A stretch of 35,913 bases of DNA from Brachionus koreanus. Its lineage: Eukaryota; Rotifera; Eurotatoria; Ploima; Brachionidae. Positions within the stretch are counted from its first letter, which is position 1. Each line of letters starts with the position of its first letter. A model generated the notes under the pieces. It worked only from the letters and a program-made list of their open reading frames with translations, made no database searches and was not told the DNA's origin. A program made the position numbers and the translations under genes. Shown here piece by piece: positions 1 to 11,500 of this stretch. The stretch lies in assembly GCA_016987375.1 (NCBI GenBank), contig PJRA01000493.1, positions 1 to 35,913 on the forward strand, in the 5' to 3' direction.

Positions 1-499
1 CAATTTAAGTAATAATTAACATTTAAAATATCTAATATCATAAAAAAATTAATAAATTTTCTAGAAAATAAAAATCAAGAAAAAAAATGTTTTTTTTTAT
101 TTTTAAAACTACAAAATAAACAAAATTTAAAAAAAAAGAATGGAAAAACGTGGAATAATAGAAAAGTCTTTTTAAAAAAAAAAAGTTTAAAAATGTGATT
201 AAGATAAAATTTTAAACAAAAGGATGATATAAGAGAGAAATATATTAAATGTTTTTATAGAAGATCCTGTAAAAATCAACTTTATTTTGAGCTCAAAATA
301 ATTTCTAAGTTTGACCAACTCTGGTTTACGACTTAGAGTCTTTGAACGCCTTCTTAATTTATAGACATGAATAGTTTGACCAAAGATTATCCTTTTTCAA
401 ACTTGACACCATCGATTCTGTTAATTATTATAACGATTTGGACAGATTTGTACAAAAGTGAAGAAAAAAAAGACTCAACAAGTCATTAGAAATTTTTAA
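1..499. other. AT-rich noncoding flank
   Basis: The first 280 bases are homopolymer-rich A/T sequence with no supportable reading frame. From about 280 the base composition rises toward that of the LINE remnant that follows, so the 3' tail of that element may reach into this stretch. No splice-delimited exon is recognisable. Confidence 0.5.
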
Positions 500-1360
500 A
501 TCAAGACATATTATATTATGATTTGGTTTGTCAGGCCGAATTTATGTAAGCGTGTCAATTAAGCCAGATGCCTTACATTTGGAACTAGCTTGGTAGCCCT
601 GCGTTAAATATTTTCTATCATTTCAATATCTTTTTTAAGGTAAGCGCACCAAGAGCTGATGGTTAAATCTAAGTGAGATCTAACCATTAATATGTAAAGA
701 AGTTTAATGCTGGATACCTAAACGACTTTTTCAAGATACACAAATCCAGTTTATCAACCGCTCACTTAAACCATGAAACTTGGGTTTGATAACTAGCTTT
801 CGATGTGAAACCTTGTCGAAAGCTTCTGCGAAATGGTATACTCTACATCCAAAGGATATCATTAGGATAAAGCTTGTGTAATTAGATCAAGGTATTCAAG
901 CAAATTTCTACTTCAGGATCTTTGTGGAAGAAACTCGTACAAAAATTTATTTGTCATTAAATATTTGAGGTTTACTTCTTTTATTATGCCTTCAAAGACT
1001 TGATACGATAATCAGACAGTTCTAACTTGTTCCCTGTTTTATGGAGAGAAGTAAAATGAGCTTTGTTTTTTCAGATGGTTGGCAATACTCCAACCACAAA
1101 CGACTCATGAAAAATAACTCCAAACGGAAAAGCCTTAGCGCAAATTTTTAGAACCAGGATGCCGATCATGTCTGGATCCATCCTCCTGCTTAACACCTAT
1201 TTAAAGGAGTCGTTTAAAATATCAGCGGCCTCTGTAAGGTCACTGTTATACTCACTGAACTCTCAATTTAAAGCTCTTTAATCAAGTTGTGTAGGGTCTT
1301 TTTTCCATTAATATAATTATGCACAAGCTTATGGTACCTATTTGCGTTTATTGCCATTTT
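500..1360 (-). mobile_element. Decayed non-LTR retrotransposon (Jockey/CR1-like LINE) reverse transcriptase remnant
   Basis: Read on the minus strand, several pieces match the usual order of a Jockey/CR1-type reverse transcriptase. They are a segment near 1040-1250 resembling the start of the RT domain, AFDKVSHRKL (about 784-833) matching the family AFDKVPHRKL block, then LINWI, then MVRSHLDL and LKKDIEM, and finally RRATKLVP (about 580-605). The YADD catalytic block normally lying between the LINWI and VRSHLDL motifs is absent, so there is an internal deletion. Many in-frame stops and frame changes are present. The element is a fossil with no coding capacity. Its GC content is clearly higher than its surroundings. 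Family placement is by motif pattern only. Confidence 0.8.
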
Positions 1361-2132
1361 CCGATTGTATCCAACTATTGCCTCCTTTATAAAAAAAAAA
1401 AGATTTTTTATTTTTCATATTCCTAACTTCTAACAACGATAAATACTTTTATGCATTGTCTAATTTCGGGTAGATTGTTATTAATTATTAAAAAAATTTA
1501 ATCTGTTTAAGAAATCCTTTTAGAAAATTTTAAATTTTAGAAAAATAATTATTTTTTTAAAAATATTATCAAAGATTTTTTTAAGATTCCGATCTACAGT
1601 TCCCATTTCATTGTAAACGGTCAGTGTGTTTTAATCAACTTTGTTTGGTCTTTTTTTATAATATTTATTGTTGAAAAATCTAATATCCAACAGATTTAAT
1701 CTTTAAATTAATTAAAAAAATAATTAGGGTATTTTTTTAAATTAAAATGAGTCTAACTATGCTAATTTCAGCTTCAGGGTTAAATTTTCAAATTATTTAA
1801 AAATTTTATCTTGATATTTCAAATTTGGACAGTTTAAGAAGGAAAATAAAAAGAAAGATTTTATTAATAACGATAACGAGAAGAAAATAAATTTTATAAA
1901 TTTTATCTTTATCTTTTTTATTTAATTAATTGTTAAATTTATTTTAAAAATTTTTTCAAGTTAAATTTTTTTTTATTCTTAGAAAAGCGTTGAAGTGTTA
2001 AAAAGCTATTTTTTTTCCAACTGCGATTTTTTTAAATATTAAGAAAGAAATTAAAATTTTGAAACTGATTAAAATTAAAATAAAATTGTTCCATTTTTTA
2101 TGTTTGAAAAGTTTTTAACTTTTTTTATAAAG
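1361..2132. other. AT-rich noncoding sequence, probable intron of the gene ending at 2249
   Basis: No convincing exon could be defined here. A short phrase near 1590-1610 is flanked by ag and gt and could be a tiny exon, but it has no supporting similarity. Most of the stretch is probably the last intron of the plus-strand gene whose terminal exon starts at 2133. Confidence 0.4.
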
Positions 2133-2249
2133 GCTTCTAGAAAACAAAAAGAACAGGCTAAAAAAGCACTAGCTGAACAGAGACAGAGAGAAGAAGAAAG
2201 AAAGAAAAAAGCTCAGCAAAAAGTGGCAAAAGTTGAACGAAAACGATAA
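2133..2249 (+). CDS. Terminal exon of an unrecognised lysine/glutamine-rich protein (partial)
   Basis: After a pyrimidine-rich stretch ending in ag at 2131-2132, a 38-residue open frame starts ASRKQKEQ, continues through an extremely charged run including REEERKKK, and ends VERKR before a TAA at 2247-2249. An AATAAA follows at 2281-2286, as expected for a 3' end. The composition is that of a basic coiled-coil or nuclear/nucleolar tail, but the family is not recognisable. Upstream exons were not found inside the window and may lie outside it. The gene converges tail-to-tail with the TTC39-like gene, with about 185 bp between stop codons. Confidence 0.55.
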   Translation, partial: ASRKQKEQAKKALAEQRQREEERKKKAQQKVAKVERKR

Positions 2250-2280
2250 ATTTTTCGTGGTCGAAAAAAAAATTTAACTC

Positions 2281-2286
2281 AATAAA
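2281..2286 (+). terminator. Candidate poly(A) signal AATAAA
   Basis: A canonical AATAAA lies about 31 bases after the TAA of the exon at 2133-2249. In such AT-rich DNA the hexamer is common, so only its position supports it. Confidence 0.4.
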
Positions 2287-2433
2287 TATATTTTTTTTAA
2301 TTTTATTTTATTTAAAATAATAAAAATAAACTAAAAAATTAATTTAATCATGCTAAATGCACATATTCTAAGAAAAATGCGATTATTAATTGAAATAAAA
2401 ATTTTTAAAATAAATAAAATTCACCGATTTAAT

Positions 2434-4973
2434 TTAAGATATATAAAAATTTTTAATCTCATTTTGTTTATTGATTTTTTCTTGTTCTTCGGCATCATTT
2501 TTGTCTTTTAGTGCATTGTTTTTTTTTTCATTGTCCATTTTAAATTTAAGACGCCGTTGTGAAGATTTAACCACTGTTTGAATTCGTTCTTCAAGTTCAT
2601 ATTCTTTATAACCACTCTGAGCTTTATTCAAGTAGCTTTTAGCGTTTGCCAAATCACTTTTATTCATCGAAATAAGACCCAGTTCCAAATTAGCACAAAC
2701 TAATGCATATTTTCCAAAAGTAAATTTTTCACTCTCTCCCCTTGCCAAGCATTCATTAAAGCACTTAAATCAAAATCTGTCTTTTAGTTCTACTTTTCAT
2801 TTTGGGATTAAATTTAAGACAACCGTAAAACATATAATATTATTATTTCTTTTAATTTACAATATCGATTCTTGTATAAAAATAAAAATTTATTGAAATA
2901 ACTTCTTTTTTTTTTAAATTGAAATTCTTAATTTTCTAGCGATTTAATTAAATTTAAAAAAAATTTTGAAGACTTTTTGACTTACTTATTCATTTCAAGA
3001 AATTAAAATGAATTTTTTTAGTTAAATTTGTTCAAAAAAAAATTACAAGTTAATTTCAATTTTTTCAATTATCTTAACCTTTTAATTAACACTTTAAAAA
3101 TTTTAGCTGATTGGTAAAAATATTTTTAGGGTGGCATTACATTTGTTTAAAAAGTCAGAAAAAAGCAAACCTGTTCACCAAAATCTTGATCTTGCAAAGA
3201 TAAATGCAGTGATCCTTCAAGCAGACATTTTATTACTAACAAATTTTTGTCATTTATTTCATCGCATGCTGAAAAGTAAAAAAACGTTATATATCAATAA
3301 TTTTAGGCATCAATAAACCTTTTATCATCCTCTGTAAATTTTCCTTTGTAGAGTAAGGTAAACACACCCATAAGTAGAGTAATTCAATGACAAAAAGTTG
3401 ACCAACACTTTTTGATTTAATTGGATTTTTTTTTAGAAATTCACATCGCTTTTGAGTGAAAAGTTCTATGGCATTTAATTTTTTAGTATTAGCCGCAATT
3501 ATTTTTAATGCTTCTTTAACATACTGATTTGCTTGATTTAAATTACTCATTGATGCAGATAAAATAGCACAAATATAAGTCGAAAATGAACGTGACCATT
3601 TTGAATCTTTGTGCATGATCAAAAATTTACTCAAAGCTTTTTCATATTCTAAATTGGTCAAATAAATCCAGCCTATTTCATAAATAGATATTAATTCTAT
3701 TTCTCGAATATGATTTGAATATTCAGCAGCTTGTTCATAAAAAGACAGTGCGGCATCTAAATCTTTTAGTAATGAACGATAATATTTTCCTTTAAAATAA
3801 TAAAAAAGAGATGATTTTTGATATTTGCTCAAATTTTTATCCAAAATTGATTTGGTATCTTCGTTGCTTATCAAAACATCTCCTTCGCTGAGTCCAAAAA
3901 GTGGTGTTGCCTGAGTAGAATACCATAGTAAGATCATGTCCGCAAAAGGAGCTCTCATATCTTTACTATTACTGGTAAAATTGATGGCTTTTAATGCTAC
4001 ACTTCTGTCTCCTTCGAAGCCAAAAACCTTGATGAGTTTCAAAACTTTTGGAGGCATGAATGACAAGCATATTTGAAAAAGACCATATCCGAAACTGACA
4101 GCACCAAGTAAGCGCTTAACAGTTTCTAAAGGCATACCAGCACCGACCTCATCATCACTTACACTAAGCTCGTTTATGGCCTCAGACATCTGATCATCTG
4201 ACTTATCTTCAGAATTATTCGGTTTTGAATCTGATTCACTCTCATCATTCTCATCCATCCATAGTTGAAGAACACTTGAGTTCGGATCACTACCATAAAT
4301 TTGCTCAGCATTTGGCTCCAGCTGTTTATATAGACCATATAATTGTCTTTGGATTTTTGCATATGATTTCCAAGATGTGCGAATTTGAAGCAGACCACTT
4401 GTAAGATAGCTACTGGCTATTTGACGTACAAAAGTCAAAATAGCCAAATACAATTTACAATCGGCTAAGATTATTGCCTTAGTGAATTTATCTTCGAGTA
4501 CTTTTTCTTTTGGAATATCTGGAGTCTTTAAATTTTTTAACTGTCATTTTAACAAATTTATTTAATATTAAATACTTTGTTATTGCTGTTTGATGAAAGT
4601 TTGAACGCTTTTTTGAATGATGAAAACATTTTTGTCGATTCAGTGCAAAGCTTTTGAGTGTTTTCAATGTTTTTATGTGCCGTTTCGAGTAAATGGTCTT
4701 CAAATGTGAGTATTGCTTTCTTTACAAAAAATTTTAGTCCAATTTAGGTTTTTCTATTTTTTAATTTTACCATGAAAGAAAAAAAGCTGTAACAGTAGTT
4801 GGTCAAAGGTGAATTATTTCTAAATGAGACTTATTTATTTCAATTTTTCCGCTAAAGATTGAATTTTACTTGTATTGAGTAAAAAGTTTTTCACAGCCAT
4901 CCCAATCATTGTTGACCATTAGGTCAATGCCTCGACAAGAAACTTCTACGTCAGAAAGATATTCTCGATTCAT
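2434..4973 (-). CDS. TTC39/Iml2-family tetratricopeptide repeat protein
   Basis: A complete minus-strand gene that can be assembled from six exons: 4973-4870, 4819-4771, 4719-4576, 4540-3319, 3268-3171 and 2763-2434. All junctions are gt-ag with consistent phase. The product is about 648 aa, the usual TTC39 length. Near the N-terminus FMKAILTFED is the typical TTC39 helix. Residues about 249-278 hold the Iml2/TTC39 signature, with MPPKVLKL followed by GFEGDR. The C-terminal exon carries TPR-like helices (FGKYALVCANLELG, LNKAQSGYKEYELEERI). An acidic, Ser/Asp/Glu-rich insert lies at about 194-231. TTC39 proteins are cytosolic TPR proteins related to yeast Iml2. Their biochemical role is poorly defined, with TTC39B linked to lipid metabolism in mammals. 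Start chosen at MNREYLSD because the family similarity begins there. The paralogue (A/B/C) cannot be assigned. Confidence 0.88.
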
Positions 4974-5529
4974 TTTAAATTCTTGAATTTTGAAATAATT
5001 TAAAATAATTTAGATTCTATAATAAATTATTTCTTTAAATACTATTTGATTTGCGTCAATTAGAAACTAAATTTTAAAAATTTTCTAATCAATAGTAAGA
5101 ATCATGAAAAAGTTTTATAAAAAATCATTTGACATTATTTTAATAAAAAATACTTATAAAAATCAAATTATGCTCATAAGAATTTTAACAAAATAACTAA
5201 AAAATATTTGAGTGTATGTTAGTCAATTGATTTGAAAAAAGCTAAATAAAAAAAAGGAGTAAGAAGATTTATCATGTTTTACACAATAAACAAATGAAAA
5301 GAAAAAATGATTCAAAAAAAATTTATTTTTTGATTAAATAATAGTAAATGAAGTTGAAAAAATTTTTAAATTAAATTCTGAAAAGAATCAAAATTTTAAA
5401 CTATAAATATTTTGACGAAGCGATTAGATAAATCATGACAGTCAGTAGTCATATGTTAAGCATCAATAAGTCACTATATTCTTAACAAATAAAATTTAGT
5501 AAGGAAAAAAATTAAACAATCTAATAGAA
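4974..5529. other. Intergenic spacer between TTC39-like and OXR1-like genes
   Basis: This 556-bp AT-rich spacer lies upstream of the TTC39-like start and downstream of the OXR1-like stop, both on the minus strand. It should hold the TTC39-like promoter and the OXR1-like 3' end, but no specific motif can be supported. Confidence 0.5.
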
Positions 5530-8500
5530 TTAGTCTGAAAAACTCCAAACTTCCATTGCAGTAATTAAAAACTCTTCTGTTGATGACAATTGATCATTGT
5601 CAAAAGTTTTGGATCGTTGTGAATGACCGTTAAGCAAATCACCGTCAAACCAAAGTCCATGATAGCCTTCAGCACAACCAAAACCTAGGCCATCAGCATT
5701 TCCGCGAATAAAAAAATTATTTTCACCTGTCCATTTAAAAATCTAAAAAAAAATAATTAAACAAATAATAATTCCCAAATAAATGTCTCTTTACTTTAAA
5801 ACTAGGTGTAAACGAAAATAAAAATGATTCTCCAGTGCCATAATAGTGTTCACTTGGATATAAATTGCAAGACGACATTGCGCCAAAAATCTTTGTGATT
5901 AATATTAAATATTAAAAATATTATTTTAAATTTTGATTAGAAGTTTTCCTACATTGTTGTTGCTATCTTTTAAAACTACAAGACATGGACTTTCAATTTC
6001 GATTAACTGTCTATAAAGTGTATTTAAACTAAAGCCATGCAAATCAGTACTGAAACTAAGTGTCCAATCGTACCCTACTGCACGAGGAATCAAATTCACA
6101 TTTAACTATGGAACATAAAAAAATTGATTAATTTTAAAAAAATTAAAATCAGTAAAATTGAACTTTTCTTAAATGTTCTTCTTTAAGAATTGAAGATGGT
6201 TCAGATAGTTTTGGCAATGAATTGTACTCTTTTTCAATTTCGATTTCTTGTTTTATTTTAAGCTCCAATTCTTTTATATTAACTACCTTAAAAATAAAAT
6301 TGAAATGATAGAAAATAGCATTTTGAATATCAAATCGATAAGCATTACTTCCCAATCTTTGACAAATGAGCCAGCACTTTTGTTTATTAAACGATTTGTA
6401 GTTGAAAAGTTTTTTTTTAGTTTATTCGACAAATCCATTGATTTTATTGTTTCCTGAACTATCTCTGTCAACTCATCTGGTTTTACTAATTGAAATCGAG
6501 ATTTTGGAACTTGTTCATCTGTAATTGTGTACGTATTGTCACATTTCCATTGTAGAAAAAAAGCACATATTTTGTCAGTACTTGGTAAAAGAAAAAAAAT
6601 GAAAAATTTATTGTTTTAATCAGGTTAAATTAATAAAGATGTTAGCATAGCAGTTATTTTTTTTCAATCATGACATTATATTTTATTTTAATAAATTTAA
6701 TTTAATCGTCAGTCATAATTGATTTATTACTCAGAAATTAAATTATTATAAACTAGCATTTAATAGATTCATTTTTAATGTAATTTTTTTAGAGGTTATT
6801 TATATGATCAAATTTTACTTACAGTCGGTAACTAAAATTAAAAATAATCTAAAATTCATTTTTTTTGTTGTTTTTTAACCAATTGATTTTTTAAAACGTT
6901 CGTTTAAAAATCTTTGTAAGTTAATTCCAAATTAATGAAGAAATTTAAAAATTGTATTCCCAACCCTATTGTGCTAAATTTTTCAAGACCATACTGTAAA
7001 CAGCATTAATATTAACACACGGTCACTCAACCGGCCAAAAGTTTTTTGGTCGCAACTGTTTTCGACCAAGTAGTATGCGGACGTCATTTGACCGGTCATT
7101 TTTACGGTCTAAAATTTTGGCCGCTGGTGATCGCAAATCTCCTAAAAGCTAAAATAATAGAAGAAGCCTATCTCTAAACCACCCCGGTTCTGCAGAACCT
7201 TTTTCCTAGTTACGAAACCTGGCTCCAAGGTTAGGCCAATAGCGGACTTTTCGGCTCTCACTAAAGTAATTGAGACGCCGAAATTCGCACTTAAATCTTT
7301 GTACCAAGTGGTTCAGGAGCAATCTTGGCCAAATCACCTCTGGTATACCAAAATTGATTTTAAACACGCTTCCTTTAATGTGGAAGTCTATCCCGCCAGT
7401 AAATTCGTACCCACCTTTGGTTACGGCGGGAAGTTCTTCCATTTCAACCGTATGCCTTTCGGGCTTTGTATTGCACACTACATCCAGCAAATGCCGCTGA
7501 ATTGTTTACTAAGGTTTAACAAACGATATACCAGATACACATACGGGCATCTGGACCACCTCATTATAGAACACCGAGACAAAAGCCTCCTCCAGGTTTT
7601 AATCGGTGTTTTAAGGTAAAAATTAAAAAATGCAGGGTGGGTGCTTAATATAACAAAGTCTGTCTTAAACCCGGTTAAAAGGATAAGTTACCTGGTGGCT
7701 AACTAGGATGGTTTAGGTATTAAGAGGTCCAGGGAAATCTCCTTTTTATTAAGGAAAATTACCGAGGCTCTCCTCGTCTCAGATCCTGATAGGCATAATA
7801 CTCAAAATATTAGGGTATATCTTAATTACTATCTGGGCTACGCAGGTAAAGTGGCTCCGATAGTTATCGCATTTATTTAAATGACATCAATTACTCGAAG
7901 GGAGTACTGGTGGTTTATGTCCCTAATACTTAAGATCGACACTCTTAGCTTCAGGAACAGGGTGAACTGCATCTGGAAAACCTGGTATTCCGATGAAAGT
8001 GAATTTGGGCTCGGGGTAGTCGACGGGAATTCGAGAAGGGAGTTCTCAATCCCCGCTCCTACTGATAAAATTTTATATAATGAGGCAGCGGCTTCTTTGC
8101 TGCCATTTACTTATTTAATGCATATGAACGGACCAGCCCGCAATGTGAACTTACACCTGGACAATCAAGCGATTATCGGGCTTTGGAAACGTGTGTGCGC
8201 AAAATGGACCAGATTTTATTCCGGACAGAGGGACAACATGCACAAGTTTCTGCGCATATCTCAGTGAAAATCAATACGCCTTGACAATAGAAGACAATAA
8301 ATAAATATCTATAAATATTACTGTTTTTCAGCTGCTAGACCAGCTTTTGAAATTTTTCTTTTATAAATTTAAATAAAACTGACTGACTCGTGGTCAAGCC
8401 GCCGACCGCTAAAAAATACGGGCGGTCATCAATACGGTCAATTAAGATTCGGAAGGTAAAAAATATCTTTTTTTAAAACGAAATGCCTTTAACTTAAGTT

Positions 8501-11500
8501 TAATATTTATTTTTTGTTGAAAAAAATTTTCAAAAAATATTTATAAAATTTTTAAACTGTCTATTAATTTAAAAATCTTCATTTCGGGTAAAAATTTAGA
8601 TCGTTTGTGAGACAGTCCAGATAACCACTAGCATTTATTTGGCCGTATTTATGACCACCCTTTTATTTTTGGCCGCCAGTTTTAAGCTGGCCGTTTTCCA
8701 ACACTATTTTTGATTGAAAATGTTAAATTTTTAATTTCCAATTTAATAAAAAGGACAAAAAATAGTTAACTGACTTTATAGAATTTGAATCATCAATTTC
8801 AAATTAACGATTTTACTTCTGCTTACCGATCTTATATTAGATCTGCATCATTTAAACAAAATAAAACATATTATTCAATATTATTCAATTCAGACAATTA
8901 TTATTCAATTGGTTATTAAAAAGTATTTAAAAGAAACAATTTTTATTTCAATTTACCTGTCATCTTTAATTTGAAACCAAAACTCTGATGTCAGCCTATT
9001 TTTCATCTTGCGATTTAGAGGACAACTAATAAAATCTTTATTTTTGTTAACTTTAATGCATAAATAGCAGGATATGATTGAACTATTTGTAGATGATGAT
9101 GCAATTGAACTGATTTCATCATCATTTAACTCGTTTGTCAACTTTGTAGACGATAAATCATTTTTTTCAAATACTTCATTGTTGTTTTCTTCATTTTGTT
9201 TAGTTGATTCAAAGTGAATTGTATCGTCTGCAACTTCGTTTTCATTCAATTCAAATTTAACATTGTTGGACATGTTTTTCTTTTCGTCTAAATCACTTTC
9301 AATCATTCTTACAAGAATAAATTTTTTTAATTAGATTGTTTTTGTTTTGGATTAGAATAAAATTTTATTTTACTCAATGTGATGCTGATAGTCGAAATAT
9401 TCTTGCACATCTTTTAATGCTAAATCTTCATACATAATTACATTTGATATGATTTCAATGGGTATTATAGCACTAGCTTCGTCATAAATTCGACTATTAA
9501 ACTCGTAGCTGTCTCGTCTGGCATCAATTTTGCTTGCTTTTCCTGGATCAAGCGGATCAAACATTAAAGCTGATGGTGTTATTATGAGAACTCCACTGTA
9601 GCAACCTTTGCTTCTTGTCACTATTTTACAATTTACTTTTAAAAATCGTTGGGTACACTCTTCATCAAGTTTTTTAGCCTCTTCTTCTGTAAGAGTATGT
9701 CGACTAACCAGTTTATTTCTATTTAAATTTTCACTCGAGCTTTTAGTTGGCTCAGACAAACATTTTTGTTTTTGCAACTCGACATGGCCAGGCTTTGAAC
9801 TCGGAGTTGTTTTCCACTTATTTTTAAAATAAATTAATTTTCTGAATTTAAAAAATTCCCTTTATTTATAAAATAAATATTCAAATATTTTAGCACTCAA
9901 AAATTTAGATTTTTTTTTTTAATCTTTAATTATTCTATTATTAAAAACTAATTTGATTTCCTTTTAAAAAAAATTTTTTTCTTAACTTAATATATTACAG
10001 TGATCTTTGCTAAAGTTAAGCTTTCCGTTTCTGAAAGAGAAACAAAATGAATGGAGACGCGTTCTTAAAAAATTATTTTCATTTCAATTCTGTTCCATTT
10101 ATTCTTTTCTATCCTTAATAGTTTATGCCGCTTATGTATTTTTTAAATATTTTTTATTTTAATTTTTTCAATTGTTTTTATTAAATTAGCTTTTGAACTC
10201 CATTATTCATGAATTTTTTTTGGATCTCTATGTTGCTGAAAGGCGGGGCTGTAATTAGTTCTCTTGACCAATTATGACCTAAATATAAGTTTTAAGAAAA
10301 AATCCAAATAAAGTGTTTTTGGAGGTATTTGAGGGTTCTGATTACAAAAATGATGTTAGTTTTAGAAAAAAATATAATTGCCTAAATATGCGACCTGAAA
10401 GCAAGCAGCAGCAAAGCTGCTAATCATCAACCCAATAAAATTCAGAAAGCTAATGGCCAACTAAATGCTAGCCCGTAATTGCCAGCACTATTTAACGCTG
10501 GCTAGACTAGAAAAGAAAAACTAACGGTTTTGATAGCTCAACATCATCTTTAAAAATCTCACTAAAATCACTATTAAAAAAAAATGCAATCAAAGAGACT
10601 CCAAAGGGTGAAGCCGCTAGGACCTGTATAAATAAGATAATAAGACCTGAAAGATTTTATTTCTATACAAAAAGAGTAGAGCCAGACTGAGAGCTAGTTT
10701 GCTTTGAATAAAAAAGTTTAAAAAAAAAAGATAAGCGGCATAAACTATTTATAAGAATGGAACGGAACGCATCTCCATCCTTTTCATTCCTTTTTCAGGA
10801 ACGGAAAGTTTCACTTTAGAAAGAACCACTTTATACTTTATGCTTTTAGATATTAGTCAATTTCAAGTTCTTTTTTTTTAAATTAAACTTTATTTTTTGA
10901 AATACTCCAGAAAATCTTAGCATTTATATGAAAATTAAAATTCTTTTCGGTGTTATTTAGAATTTCTTTTTAAAATCATTCACCATCTTAAAATTAGCTC
11001 ACAGAAAATTAGCTCAATTGAAAAATGGATAATCACATAATATGACATCTTGGAACATATTTTGGTTTCTATTGTTACCAGATTCCTGGAAATAAACTTT
11101 TGAAGCGAACTTTAACTTGTAAAGTGAAGTGAGTACCTTAATTATATTCGTCATGGATGATTCACAGTCACCTTTGATGACTTTAAAACCCGAAAAATTC
11201 AAAATGTCAAATAAATAGTACGATATAAAGGGTATTATTTACAATTATAAGATTTAAAAAAAACAAATACTGTTGAAATGCTTTGTCATCAACTAGAACA
11301 TCTCTAGAAAAACCAAGCGATCCGTGATTTTTCACCAGCATCAAGTCTGATGTTGCTAATTCAAGAGGTTGTATGGATGTTTCCCTCACATTTAAATTCT
11401 TCACAAGATCTGGCTCTTTCAGATTATTAGCTGTTTCGGTCTCTAGAGCACTTTTTTCAAAATACGACTTTAAGTAACCAAAAGGAGAAAAAAATGACTT

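Noticed and set aside
3131..3316. Plus-strand open frame of about 60 codons
   Set aside because: It is the antisense of the fifth exon of the TTC39-like gene (3171-3268), whose minus-strand frame joins both neighbours in phase.
4488..4703. Minus-strand frame read straight through 4541-4575
   Set aside because: It is in the wrong frame. Removing the short intron 4541-4575 gives the TTC39-like frame on both sides.
6248..6471. Overlapping frames on both strands around 6.2-6.5 kb
   Set aside because: They cross the splice junctions 6286 and 6349 of the OXR1-like gene. The exon frames explain the region.
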